From Embiotoca jacksoni (taxonomy: Eukaryota; Chordata; Actinopteri; Embiotocidae): 64,000 nt of DNA. Within the stretch, counting starts at the first letter, position 1. Every line of letters begins with the position of its first letter. Positions 1 to 10,344 of the stretch are shown piece after piece. Under the pieces are notes generated by a model. It was not told where the DNA came from. It did not search any database and saw only the letters and a list, made by a program, of their open reading frames with translations. The DNA is taken from contig JAKOON010000006.1 in the NCBI GenBank assembly GCA_022577435.1, positions 4,542,001-4,606,000 on the forward strand. Reading direction: 5' to 3'. The translations under genes were made by a program, and so were the position numbers.

Positions 1-96
1 TAACTGTATGGAGGCGAGAAAGAGAGAATCAGCAGAGCTACAGTTCACACATACTGTAGTTCTCTTTTCGGTAAGTTCACTGGGACGTGACTTCAA

Positions 97-121
97 ACAC
101 ACACACACACACACACACACA
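97..121. repeat. (CA)n microsatellite
   Basis: Perfect dinucleotide run of about 12 CA units, read directly. It is the first of some 25 CA/GT arrays in the window. Confidence 0.95.
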
Positions 122-254
122 AATCTTCACAGACGAACCCAAAGTACTGCACTGACACAACAATACCAATGTGTAAAGCATCAGTAAGAAAACATGCTCA
201 CGTGAAAATCAAATTGCAATGCTTTAAAGCACGGTGAAGAGACAACTGAGCTCT

Positions 255-281
255 CACACACACACACACACACACACACAA
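255..281. repeat. (CA)n microsatellite
   Basis: Perfect run of about 13 CA units, 130 bp after the previous array. Confidence 0.95.
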
Positions 282-3055
282 CTCAGTGGTACCATCAATT
301 TCTCAGTCACCAGCTACAGCAGGCAAAAATGTCTGCAACTCTAAATATGGCATCTATTTTCCAACATCCCATATGGGTCAGTTACCATGACAACCACTGC
401 ATGCCTGTCCATGCAGCCTAATATTTACTCAGCAGATACATGTTTGCTGTCTGCCTCCGAGGAAGGTAACGATGCCCACCAGATGTTTTCTATATAACTG
501 TATCAATCTATTATACATTAAGTAAATACAGCCTTCCATAGAATTCAGCTGGTTAAATTTCCACTTTTTGTTTATTTTGCTAACTAAATGAATATAAAGA
601 TTTAAAAGGTAACACCTTCAATTATCTCAAAGGATGAATTTCTATGCAGCCATTCCACAATACAGTGGAAAAAAAGACTGAAAATCACTATTACCATAAA
701 GTAAAACTGAGGAAGGAGAGGCACAAGAAACAAACAGGGAAGGAAGGACGAATGGAGATTGGTGGGGTGAAGAAGACAGGTGAACACGTTCCAACAGGAC
801 GTGAGGATAAAACTGCCTCCGTTTACAAGCTCTAGCTGGTACAATAAAATCTAACCTTGTGCTCAACACACGCACACACAGAAGCAGGCTAGTTCATAAC
901 ACTTAAGAATTCCTTCCATCCGTGTTCAAACTGCTCGTAATGTTCAGATTGTTTGCTGTGGACGGTGTCCTGGGAAGCTGGTGTGTTATATCATTTTCCA
1001 TATGCTCAACCTCACCATCCTCTAACCCACCATGTCCCAAAGGTGTCTGAGACTATTAGAGCTCCAGCAAGCTCTCTGTGTCTAACATTAGTCTGTATAG
1101 CATTCTCAATTTCTCATTAGGGACAGCTCACCATGGCGATATTCTGGTTAGCTAACTGCTACATACAAATACAAGACAAGTGCACATATGAGATTTGTTT
1201 TCATATTAACTTCAGCCGCAGTCCAGACAATCAGGTCCTGACATTTTTCGTGGATGTCCTTGTCAAACACAAAAAGGAGATTTTCTGTGTCAGACGAGTT
1301 CTCACCATTTCCCTCCAGGAAATTACAATCTTGCAATTGCAATAATTAATTCAAATTCAACCAACCTCGGCAATATTCGCACAAGCTTGCAATTTTGCAA
1401 AATTCCTGAGATTTCTCTGCAATAAAGACAAACAATAGAAGTGCTACCGAGGGTGATTTGGAACACAGTAATCGTTGCCAAACAAAACTTTCTTTATCAA
1501 CGCAAATATATTATTTACAGTCAGCAAGGCTCTTCAGCCCCTCTTCTCATCATCAAAACAAACCACAGGCCAGTTGACCAGAAAAAAACGGCTAAATCAC
1601 AAGTGACAGAGTTTATGGGAAACACGGTTAATACGAGAATTAAGCTACCAATCACTGTGCTTCCCTGCATCAGTTTAATTACTCATTATGTGTTAAATTA
1701 CAGGAACTCAGTACAGCCTTACAGTGAGCCTTGAATTAATACTATAGAAATTGCAGTTGAAGCACTTTTTGGTTTTTTTTGTTTTTTTTTTACAGAAGAT
1801 CAAGCATATATATATTCTCTACTGAAGTCACAGACTGTGTTTTTTTAATACTGGAATTTTTTAATCGCTTTGAGCGAATCGTTCTTTAAGGCTTCACCAT
1901 CATTGTAACACACATAACTGCATGGTTAAGCTTATGGACCAATCATGAAGGCAAAAGTCAACACATTTGAAGATCTGTGTTGGATTATAAAGTTGGACAC
2001 GGTTGGAAATTAGCAGAGGTCCAATGTTTTGTTGACTCATCCGTCCACCCTACACACACTTAGTTGCTTTATACCTTCATTTGACTTTCTCCTTTGCTCC
2101 CATCATAAATACTGCAACTGGTGGAGAACTTTGTCACTTATTTGTCACCAGGTTCTGTTGTTAACAATATCTCCTAATCTATGTTGTCACAATCACCTTG
2201 CCTCGAGTAAAGATGATATCCTATCTTCAATTTATGAAATTTAACTGAATTTAGCTCGCTGCATAGTTGCACATTTACACACTGCGAGGGCACGAGAGAA
2301 TATGCGATTATTTCTGGATCCTCCGGTTTACATGAACTAAATCTAGAGAATAAGGGTAAAGACAGGAAATTACACTGAAAGACATTTTGTTAAATTACAT
2401 GAACTAATTGAGGTGCAGTGAGCACAAGCTCCATTCTGTACAAACTGAATACTGAACCCCTTACAGCAGCTGTTGCAATAATTGTATTCCAATACAAGAG
2501 ACTGAAATGGACATGGAGATAAAGACAACACGCGGAAACAAAAACAGACAGATGTGGGATACTTCGAGTTATGTGTATTGGATTATTAAGTCAAATTTGA
2601 CCTGATGGATAATTTATAGGTGGATATGTGCATTATTGTGTTTTTGCTTTATTGTAAGTAGCCTAAATATGTACTTTCCTAGATGTTTGTGCGATTGGGT
2701 GAAAAGGTTTGTACGTTTAGAGATAGAAATTCAATGACAATTGCTATTTCTATTGGTTATAGGCAGATTGTTGGAAAGAGACAGACACTGCTATGTGTAT
2801 TGAACAGAGAAAGGAAGATGGGGGTCAAAATTGATGAAAGTAGAGAAAGCAAGAGACACTGAGAGGGAGAGAGAACAATAGTAATAGATTGGTTGAGAGA
2901 GAGACTGAGAGACGGGGGCACAAAAGAGACTTGGGAGGAAGATAAAGTCATTAAGTAGCAGCTACACCGAGAAGCTCGGGGTCATTAGGTCAACACTTAG
3001 CTGCAAGTGTCAAGTATTAGGCTGTCACCACCTGCACCTTAAGGGGTAATTGTTT

Positions 3056-3057
<2 letters not shown>
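282..3057. other. AT-rich unique DNA, no gene recognised
   Basis: I see no exon with convincing splice borders, no RNA gene and no recognisable transposon. The short ORFs here lack domain features. Positions 2757-2950 are GA-rich on the plus strand (simple-sequence drift). Confidence 0.5.
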
Positions 3058-3107
<50 letters not shown>

Positions 3108-3120
3108 CGTGCGTGCGTGT
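3058..3120. repeat. (GT)n followed by (GTGC)n compound microsatellite
   Basis: A (GT) run of about 23 units passes into four GTGC/GCGT tetranucleotide steps at 3101-3119. The alternating purine-pyrimidine composition makes it a possible Z-DNA former. Confidence 0.95.
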
Positions 3121-3239
3121 AAAATGAGGCAATTTAGCTTCCATTGCAGCCCGTCCCTCCTCCAGACATTATAAAAGGACTATTGATGATATAGCTACTA
3201 GATACCCACCAATGCACAGAGATAAACACATACTTAAAC

Positions 3240-3490
3240 ACCTTGATGGTGGAATAGAGAACGAGTGGAAAAGATGGAGAAAAAGATGGACAAGATAATT
3301 TCACACTGGAAAAGAACAAGTAAAGGAGAAAAGCGGGGAAGAAAGAAAAAGGTCGTTAACGGCAATAGAATCATACAAAATAACATGAAAGGGAGAAGGA
3401 GGAAATGGAGGACGGGAGACAGAACGAAATGGATAGTTGGAGGGAGAGAAGCGAGGGATAGACATCAGGAGATAAAGCGAAAGAAACATT
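3240..3490 (+). repeat. GA-rich (polypurine) low-complexity tract
   Basis: The plus strand is strongly purine-biased, with many GAGAA, AGGAAG and GGAGA words. ORFs on both strands here reflect composition only. Confidence 0.7.
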
Positions 3491-3520
3491 TGGATGCTTT
3501 TAGAGCACGCGTTTAAGCTC

Positions 3521-4879
3521 ATCATGTGACAACTATTGATTTTCCATTGACTCTAATGGACATTATGGGCCCTATACATTCATCTATACCCATCAAACCA
3601 TTAGCTACTGGGCCACACCCACACAAATGCTTACAACTACACTCACCAACAAGCAGAAGAACTTGTGAAAAAATGTGGACATTGTATTATTGTATATGCT
3701 GTGTGTTTTGTCTGAGGTTTAATTTATGGCCGTTTGTACCAATGTTAGTGTGTAGTGTATTGAAAACAGTCAAAATATTTCACGCTCTGAACACACAGCT
3801 AACAAGTTGTGTCGATGATTAATCGTTAAATATAAAGCCACCAAGACTGAAGTCCCTTGTGAGGAGATTTGGGTCACCTTGGTTATTGATGTACCTTTTT
3901 TGATATAGGGTAGAAAAATAGATCAGACTTATTTTGTTGGACCTGGTCAACACCAGTCTTTTCTAATTGATGTCCTCCAAACTGTGTTTACTTTATCTGC
4001 TCTTCTCTGTTCTTGATCTGATGTGGCGAACATTAGTATCAAAAGTTCTAACAGGTGATGGAAAAATGTCTGCTGTAGCCTTCTTCATTCATTTTAAATT
4101 ATTAATCAACTATTGATTGTTACTATAGGCAACTATCGGTTTAGAGATTGTTGAAAATGTGCCTCTCTACACTCATAGAGATACGCTGACACACCCTTTC
4201 TCTCTTTCCCCATCACACACACACTCATACACACAAACACTTTCATTCTGTCAAGTGTAATAGAAGACACGGGGAGAAAGACAACAGGATAATGGGATTA
4301 TTATTCTCCTCTCATCTCCATGAGTCAGCAACACACAGTTTGTGTGTTTATGTGTGTGCATTGGTCCCCACTGAGTGTACATTACCCTTGTGTCTGTTTC
4401 TGTGCACACACTCCCGTTTGTTTAGTGATTATGTATTTCATTTTCCACCTTGAAAAAAATGGAGAGATTAAAGAAAAAATAAATTAACAACAGGAGATAT
4501 ATTTCAGGTGAAAAATGACTTTACACAATGCAAAAACGGGTTAATATGGACACAATCAAATATAAACATTTCGGACTATTACCTCCTTATCAATATTGCG
4601 ATGATTTTTGGTCAATAATCGCCAGTAATGTAGATATAATGACTAAATGGGTACAGGCAAATAATAGGATGAGAACAGTTTGGTACGTTCATAAAAGTGC
4701 ATCACATTACTGTGAAGCAGCCTTTAAAACCCGTAAGAGGAAACACTTATCTAAAATGTAATAAAGACAATATCTAGTGTCATCACAATATCAATATAAC
4801 ATCGCTATATTACCCACCCTTCCATGATAAAGAGGCTCTTAGTGCAGATGACATCCAAATGTCCCACATCTTAACAACA
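3521..4879. other. Unique AT-rich DNA, nothing recognised
   Basis: No gene, RNA or transposon signature was seen. There are short CA/GT stretches around 4205-4235 and 4340-4360 only. Confidence 0.4.
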
Positions 4880-5440
4880 TATCGTGCGTGCCACATAGAG
4901 GGAAAGTCACCATTTCTTACCAACGTACAAAACGGAGGTCAAAATATTTTTAAGAAGGGTTACCGCACTGGTGTCTTTGCAGTAAGTGACCGAGGGTGCT
5001 AACATGGTACCGATGTACCAAACCCTGCCCAGAGCAAATGTGAGCACTAGTGTTTGCACTACATGAATCTCAAGTCGCCCTGCCGGAGTAATCCTGGCTG
5101 TCTTGGAGTGTTGTGGAGCGTCCCGATGCATGTTCTAGATAACAATTATTGGTATCAGGGGCCAGGCGAGAGGCGGGTATGGTGGCGTCAGAGCTGAGCG
5201 CATTACAACTATAGTGTGTTGAGCTCTCCGGGACACCGTAGCCAGGACATCAATGTCAGGTCTCTATCCCCGGTCACTACTGCACTACTCTGGTTGTAAG
5301 TGACTTGACCAGCGCTGGATGACAGCGCCCATTTCCAGGATATTATGCCTTCACTTCTGGGGGGGCTGTCATGTCGTCTATCTTCATGTACAGTCTACGG
5401 TGCGATCCTGCAACATCGGTTAAGTCAACTTCTGTCAGGA
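4880..5440. other. CpG-rich unrecognised block
   Basis: By eye this 560-bp block holds about 26 CpG dinucleotides and is visibly more GC-rich than the AT-rich DNA on both sides. No ORF in it resembles a known family and I see no convincing terminal repeats. It could be a fairly young insertion of an unrecognised repeat, or an unmethylated regulatory element. Confidence 0.4.
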
Positions 5441-5939
5441 CACCGGGTTCGAAATGAAGATGAAAACAAATGTAAACATAAAACCTGCGTGTAGAAAAGC
5501 AACCAGCACATTAGCATTCCGCAGCAAGCCCCGTGCACACACCTACATGCGTCCCAGAGAAGTTCAAATCGAGCATGACAAGTCAGAAATAACTGCAATG
5601 AGTGATTATTGTTAATGGTTATAAGATGTAAGAAATATGTAAACTCAGAAGACACGATTTTAAAACTGTAAGAGATTCTGTATATTTTAGGCTGAGCAGT
5701 ACCATGCTTCATTTAAAGGTCCAAAAACACAGCTACAGTATATATTAGAATGATGCTATGCATCTGAATGTTCCAAGTATTGTTCTCGAGGGGATACACT
5801 GAAGAATCTGATGTTTCAAATGGGCTTTCACTTGCGAAATTATGCGTAACCATCTCATTTATTTTTATTATACTAAAAACAGTTTGGCTTTAGCAGAGTT
5901 GTCGTAAATCAGTGTCACTTCATTTCCCCTCAAAAGCTG

Positions 5940-6290
5940 ATATCCCATGCTATGGGACCATTGAATCAAATGAATTAGTAACATTTTAGTTGAGGAAATA
6001 ATAGGTGCATCTCTGGCTGAGGGAATACTCTCAAGTACTAACAAATTAATTCTGTTTTATCGTGAGGAAACTGTAGCCATGGGACTATTGAATTCATAAT
6101 GAGTAGCGAAATTTACCTTCAGAAGACCCGAGACTGATTTGACCAGGGGACTCCTAAGCTCCTTAGAAATTAGGAGAACTCCGAGCAAACTGTGGTTTAC
6201 TTCAGCCGAGGGATTATTGATTTCTTGATGAATTAGTCTCATTTCACTTTGAGAAAACCCACAACACCTTTAGCCGAGGGATGACTGCAC
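5940..6290. repeat. Degenerate ~65-bp tandem repeat
   Basis: The core (C/T)(G/A)(A/T)GGGA followed by a (T)ATTGA-like stretch, a GAATTAG-like block, CATTT and TTGAGGAAA recurs at 5951, 6018, 6078, 6144, 6207 and 6275. The spacings are 67, 60, 66, 63 and 68 bp. The units are much diverged. The second and fourth match only in parts, while the first, third and fifth align best. A possible extra unit lies near 5891. This explains the short minus-strand ORF at 6057-6242. Confidence 0.6.
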
Positions 6291-6299
6291 AGGGTCAAA

Positions 6300-7412
6300 A
6301 GAAGTAACTAATATTTAAAAGAGATACAACTTCTGCTGGTGGATATGTATGAGTCAGCATGCCAGAGTTGGCGTTAGAATGAGTCACAATGGATAATACT
6401 TGTATTAATAGAGCCAGTGTAGGAGGCGGCTGGTCGCATACATATGCACACACATGCATATACAGCAGTGCAAACACAATTCAGATGAATGTGATTGCCC
6501 TATTATGCTCAGCATTAGTAATTTGTCATATTTTACATAACGGGGTGCTTTTACAAATGCACTGCATACAGAATAGCACTGAGTTAACACAGCAGTGGCC
6601 GCAATAACCTCGTCAAACAGTGCACGTTGGGGAAAAAACGGACATGAAGAAATTGAATTACAAATGTCTGGCCAACAAGCAACAGTGAGAAACGCTGCAG
6701 TGAAGTATGGGACAGAAACCCTGCATGCTGCTTCCATGATACCAAAGTTGCAATACCTTACTGTGAAAAATGTAAACATTTCTAACAAGAGCTTTTATTT
6801 GTGTTTGACAAAAAAGGCAAACTTCTCTAGTTGTGTGAAGCGGATTTACAAGATCTTAGATAGTGGTCTAAAAATGAGCAAATTTCACAACAAATCAAAT
6901 AAGTATCACATTTCCATGCAGATGTTGGATTCACAGAAAACAACATTCCAAAAATAACTAAAACCACAGCAGCCAACCCAGAACAATCTCATTTTTTTGT
7001 ATCTCTCGGATAAATCAAACTACAACACGCTCGCACAAAAGGCTCTGACTGTGTATTGCCTGGTAAACAAATGGCACACCTGCGGTTTGTCAGCCAACCT
7101 TTGTGTTAAAAACAAACATCTTAACCCAAAGCTGAAATAACCCCCAATTTCAAAACACAGATGATACTATGCAACTGTTTTTTTCAGGAAGTGAATCAAT
7201 ACTGAACATCATGTGCAAAACAGTGGAGTGCCCACTTAAAGGGAATCAACAGAGTAGTGTCCAGTCACTTGACACCAGCTTTTGGTGTTTAACAGTCTTT
7301 TGATAGTTGTAGCTGCGAGCACGCTGGGGCTGGTACCACAAAAAAAACTGTGTGATGCAACACACAGCTCCTGCTATGGCTTTTGCACATTTGATGCTTA
7401 CGAGAGCTCCCC

Positions 7413-7415
<3 letters not shown>
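6300..7415. other. Unique DNA, no gene recognised
   Basis: ORFs of up to 127 codons occur on both strands but overlap each other and have no recognisable domains. I see no element here. Confidence 0.4.

Positions 7416-7469
<54 letters not shown>
7416..7469. repeat. (CA)n microsatellite
   Basis: Perfect array of about 27 CA units. Confidence 0.97.
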
Positions 7470-7471
<2 letters not shown>

Positions 7472-7699
7472 CGCACACAAACACATACAGTACGTTAGAT
7501 TTGCATCTGTGCCTTTCCTTTCCCAAATGAACAAAAAATGTAGGACACGCTCAGTAGCACATGAGTTTTGCCCATCTTTCTATCTATTATTTGGGTATAT
7601 TATCTATTATTCAGACCCCTCTCAGTTTCACTCCTCTATCTCTACCCGCACCCCCTCATTCTCTAGCTACAACCCATCTCATTCCTCTCATTTGTCTCT

Positions 7700-7700
7700 T

Positions 7701-7732
<32 letters not shown>

Positions 7733-7738
7733 AGTGTG
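7700..7738. repeat. (TC)n-(TG)n compound microsatellite
   Basis: About 12 TC units are followed by a short TG run with one GA interruption. Confidence 0.95.
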
Positions 7739-7847
7739 TTATCTGCTGTAAAGTAGATAGCATCAGTTTTCAGCAGCACGAGGAGAGGGAGAATAATACG
7801 CAACATGTTCATGAGAGGTGGAAGGTAGCTACCGAAGTCAAGGTCGT

Positions 7848-7849
<2 letters not shown>

Positions 7850-7913
<64 letters not shown>
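7850..7913. repeat. (GT)n microsatellite
   Basis: Perfect array of about 32 GT units. It is complementary to the CA array at 8037-8116, so the two can pair as an inverted repeat. Confidence 0.97.
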
Positions 7914-7915
<2 letters not shown>

Positions 7916-8026
7916 TGTGAGATTTACAATCCCATCTACCTGTCTTTATCTGTATCCTTATCCAAACCTTGGCACCATTTCCTCAGAGAGACACAATATA
8001 AAGAGTTCACACACTCTCACAAACAC

Positions 8027-8036
<10 letters not shown>

Positions 8037-8116
<80 letters not shown>
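8037..8116. repeat. (CA)n microsatellite
   Basis: Perfect array of about 40 CA units, preceded by imperfect CA repeats from about 8008. Confidence 0.97.
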
Positions 8117-8119
<3 letters not shown>

Positions 8120-8189
8120 TCTGAGGAGGTGGTAGATCATGAGCTGGTGAATACAGGATGATGCAGAGCAGCCCCATTGACATAAATCA

Positions 8190-8350
8190 GAGCCTCTCTT
8201 TTCTTAGCCATCCTCTCTCGTTTGTCTTTCCTCTCACCCCCTTTTTCTCATGTCTTCTCTTTTACTCACCTCTACTGTCCTATACTTTGTCCTCCATTTA
8301 TATATTTCATGTCTCCTCCCCACCAAACTCATTCTTTCTTCTACCTTTCT
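8190..8350 (+). repeat. Pyrimidine-rich low-complexity tract
   Basis: The plus strand is CT-rich, with TCTCTT, CCTCT and TTTCTC words, and runs up to the left end of the hAT element. Confidence 0.6.
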
Positions 8351-8357
8351 GTTGTTT

Positions 8358-8365
8358 ATTCATTT
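8358..8365. repeat. Target-site duplication, left copy (hAT)
   Basis: ATTCATTT just before the element matches ACTCATTT just after it (8824-8831) at 7 of 8 bases. The 8-bp length is the hAT standard. Confidence 0.8.
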
Positions 8366-8823
8366 CAGTGTTCAGGAGGAACTAGTGACATGTAACGGAG
8401 TTAACTAACAAAATAAACTTCATTGTAATCAGTTACAGTTACTGAGAGGACACATATAACCAACTTTTAAAAGTTGGTGAATACAAAGGGGCTACATCCA
8501 AATCATCTTTTTGGTAAAAAGCTTGCATGTTTTAAATAATATGCATTCTACTGCTTTGCATTTTTTCGCCTCACAGGAACATCTTTTGTCTATGTCGACA
8601 CAGCCCCCATCCTCTGGCAGTATGCCTCAAACTCTGAGAACTTCGTAGGAGTTTAAAGCTTTATAGCCCCATTTAAAACCTTTGTGAGACGCATACTCAA
8701 ACAGTCATCAGATTACATGGTTTTGGTGAGGTAATTAAGATAGCTACATTACTTATTGCACCTTAAATAGGAAAATAGTAATCTGTAACCCATTATATTT
8801 CAAAAGTAACCTTCCCAACACTG
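8366..8823. mobile_element. Non-autonomous hAT DNA transposon (MITE), 458 bp
   Basis: The element starts CAGTGTT and ends AACACTG, a perfect 7-bp terminal inverted repeat. The right end reads AAAGTAACCTTCCCAACACTG, typical of a widespread fish hAT group whose subterminal regions are rich in GTAAC and GTTAC words. Such words are present here, for example GTTACAGTTACTG near 8432. Near-identical 8-bp target duplications flank both ends. It has no transposase ORF, so it would have depended on an autonomous hAT. A perfect 18-bp palindrome lies at 8460-8477. The left subterminal region has diverged from the right one. Confidence 0.85.
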
Positions 8824-8831
8824 ACTCATTT
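8824..8831. repeat. Target-site duplication, right copy (hAT)
   Basis: ACTCATTT, paired with 8358-8365. One base differs, which suggests some age. Confidence 0.8.
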
Positions 8832-9169
8832 CCCCCTCCCTACTGATTAATCCATTTCTTCCTATGCTTTTTGTATTCTGCCTTACTTACTGCTGACTGG
8901 TAAGGTAATAGTACATCATTGTATGTATGACTTGCATTTATATTTACTAACTTGCTCACCAAGCACATGCTTGACCAAACAGGGATCACCAGTGAAGACC
9001 ACCATCATATATGTCTGATGTCGGAATCAGTATATGTATACTGTATGGAAAAAGCTCTATTGATCACCACCTGTATTCTCAGTATATATAATCAGCACAA
9101 TTTTCTGCAGGTGTAGCATAAAACCTCCTCCATTCTCACTTATTTCATTCTAAAATCACCCGGTGGCTT

Positions 9170-9771
9170 CTCGGGTACATTGTGACTGCACTGGCGAGTC
9201 AAAGACCAACCAGCTGGCCAAACACTGACGGCGCGTCTCATTTTACCGATTACCTAAACATCGACCACACAGCAACAGAAACTCCTGCACTGCTCGTTAA
9301 ACCGGCAAAAAAAACACAAAATGTGAACACAGTGAGCAGCCTTGCTTTGAACACAACACAAGTTGAACTCGTTAAGTTAGCTCGTTTTACACGTGTCATC
9401 GCCAGCAGGGTTCCGCCATCTTCAAAACTAAAGTAGCCTAATTATCACTTCCACTTAAAATCACGTCATTCAACTCCCTCGTTTTCCTCATCACATTCGT
9501 CCTCTAAGTCCTCCCTTTCAGCGTTTTCCCCATTAGGAGTTTGTTTATTCATTTCCTCCTGCTTTATAATTATGTTTGATGAGTTGCTGAACTCAGCTTC
9601 AACCCGTCTTCCCTTTGACGTCTGTCCGTCCCGGGTGACTGCGCAGCTGGACACTGTGTGCGCGCGCTCGTACAGCTCATGCCAACCAGCCGTGGCAACA
9701 CTGCAAGTTTGGAGAAGTCGAGTTTGCAATCAAGCAGACTACATAATACAAACAGTTCATTAAAAATAGAC

Positions 9772-9772
<1 letters not shown>
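9170..9772. promoter_or_regulatory. CpG-island-like block, candidate promoter or retroposed GC-rich sequence
   Basis: About 30 CpGs in 550 bp, far above neighbouring DNA. Promoter-type motifs are present. TTCCGCCATCTT at 9411-9422 is the reverse of the YY1 AAGATGGCGG motif. There is an ACACGTGT E-box near 9390, CRE-like ACGTCA near 9463 and GACGTC near 9616, and an NRF1-like TGCGCAG near 9641. The block ends at a long A-run at 9773, with ATTAAA at 9759, so a retroposed copy is the alternative. An acidic, charged 87-codon ORF on the minus strand (9466-9729) and an 84-codon ORF on the plus strand (9182-9436) match no family I know. Confidence 0.4.

Positions 9773-9804
<32 letters not shown>
9773..9804 (+). 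repeat. poly(A) run of about 32 A
   Basis: Uninterrupted A run directly after the CpG-rich block. An ATTAAA lies about 8 bases upstream. A second A run follows at about 9842-9856. Confidence 0.9.
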
Positions 9805-9806
<2 letters not shown>

Positions 9807-9889
9807 AGGCCACATATGTCTACCTGTTAATTTGTTCCCTGAAAAAAAAAAAAAAATAATAATAAATAAAACATTGGCAGTCATCTTAA

Positions 9890-10340
9890 ATCATCAGTCC
9901 TCCACCCTTTTATTGGCAGGAGTTTTTTTTTTTAGGTTCATTGCTGTCCCTGTTTTGGTTTCCTGTCTGTCTCTCAGTCTGCTTTTGTTCCCATGATCTA
10001 CTCTCCTGACACTGCAGATCTTGCCTTTTCCACCTGCCTACCTTTTCCACCTGCTGGCTCCATCACCTGATCTCCCCAGCTCACCACTCCACCTTTGCCA
10101 GATTTTCTCTGTGCTTTTTGAGCCTTTGTGCTTTTTGCCATTGCTTTCCAGCATTCTGATCCCTCTTCATTGTTTTTTTGTTGTTGTTTTGCCTCTGATC
10201 TGGATTCTGCCTCAGTCCGCTCTCTGTGTTCTGTTTTGCCTGCTTGGTAGTATTTGCAAGTAAAGCCTGATTTTTTTTTTTGCTTTAAACATTGTGCCTT
10301 TAGTGCCATGCTTTTCAGTGTGCTGAACTGAACTCTGATA
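9890..10340 (+). repeat. Candidate interspersed repeat (pyrimidine-rich, retroelement 3' UTR-like)
   Basis: A run of pyrimidine-rich words (CCTGTCTG, TTTTGCCT, CTGCTTGG and similar) ends in a GCAAGTAAAGCCTG-T tract and resembles 3' tails of fish retroelements that I have seen but cannot name. No coding remnant or target duplication was found. Confidence 0.3.
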
Positions 10341-10344
10341 CACA

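Noticed and set aside
6226..6250. Direct repeats with regular spacing, considered as a CRISPR array (5.9-6.3 kb)
   Set aside because: Units are contiguous and diverged, without identical repeats separated by unique spacers, and the DNA is vertebrate.
7246..8161. Several overlapping ORFs on both strands across the CA/GT cluster
   Set aside because: They translate to Thr-His or Cys-Val repeats from dinucleotide arrays. The same applies at 28.3-28.7, 38.3-38.8, 45.1-45.7, 46.5 and 54.7-55.8 kb.
9466..9729. 87-codon minus-strand ORF with acidic C-terminus in the CpG-rich block
   Set aside because: The charged tail is suggestive, but no known domain or splice pattern supports a gene call; kept only as part of the CpG block.
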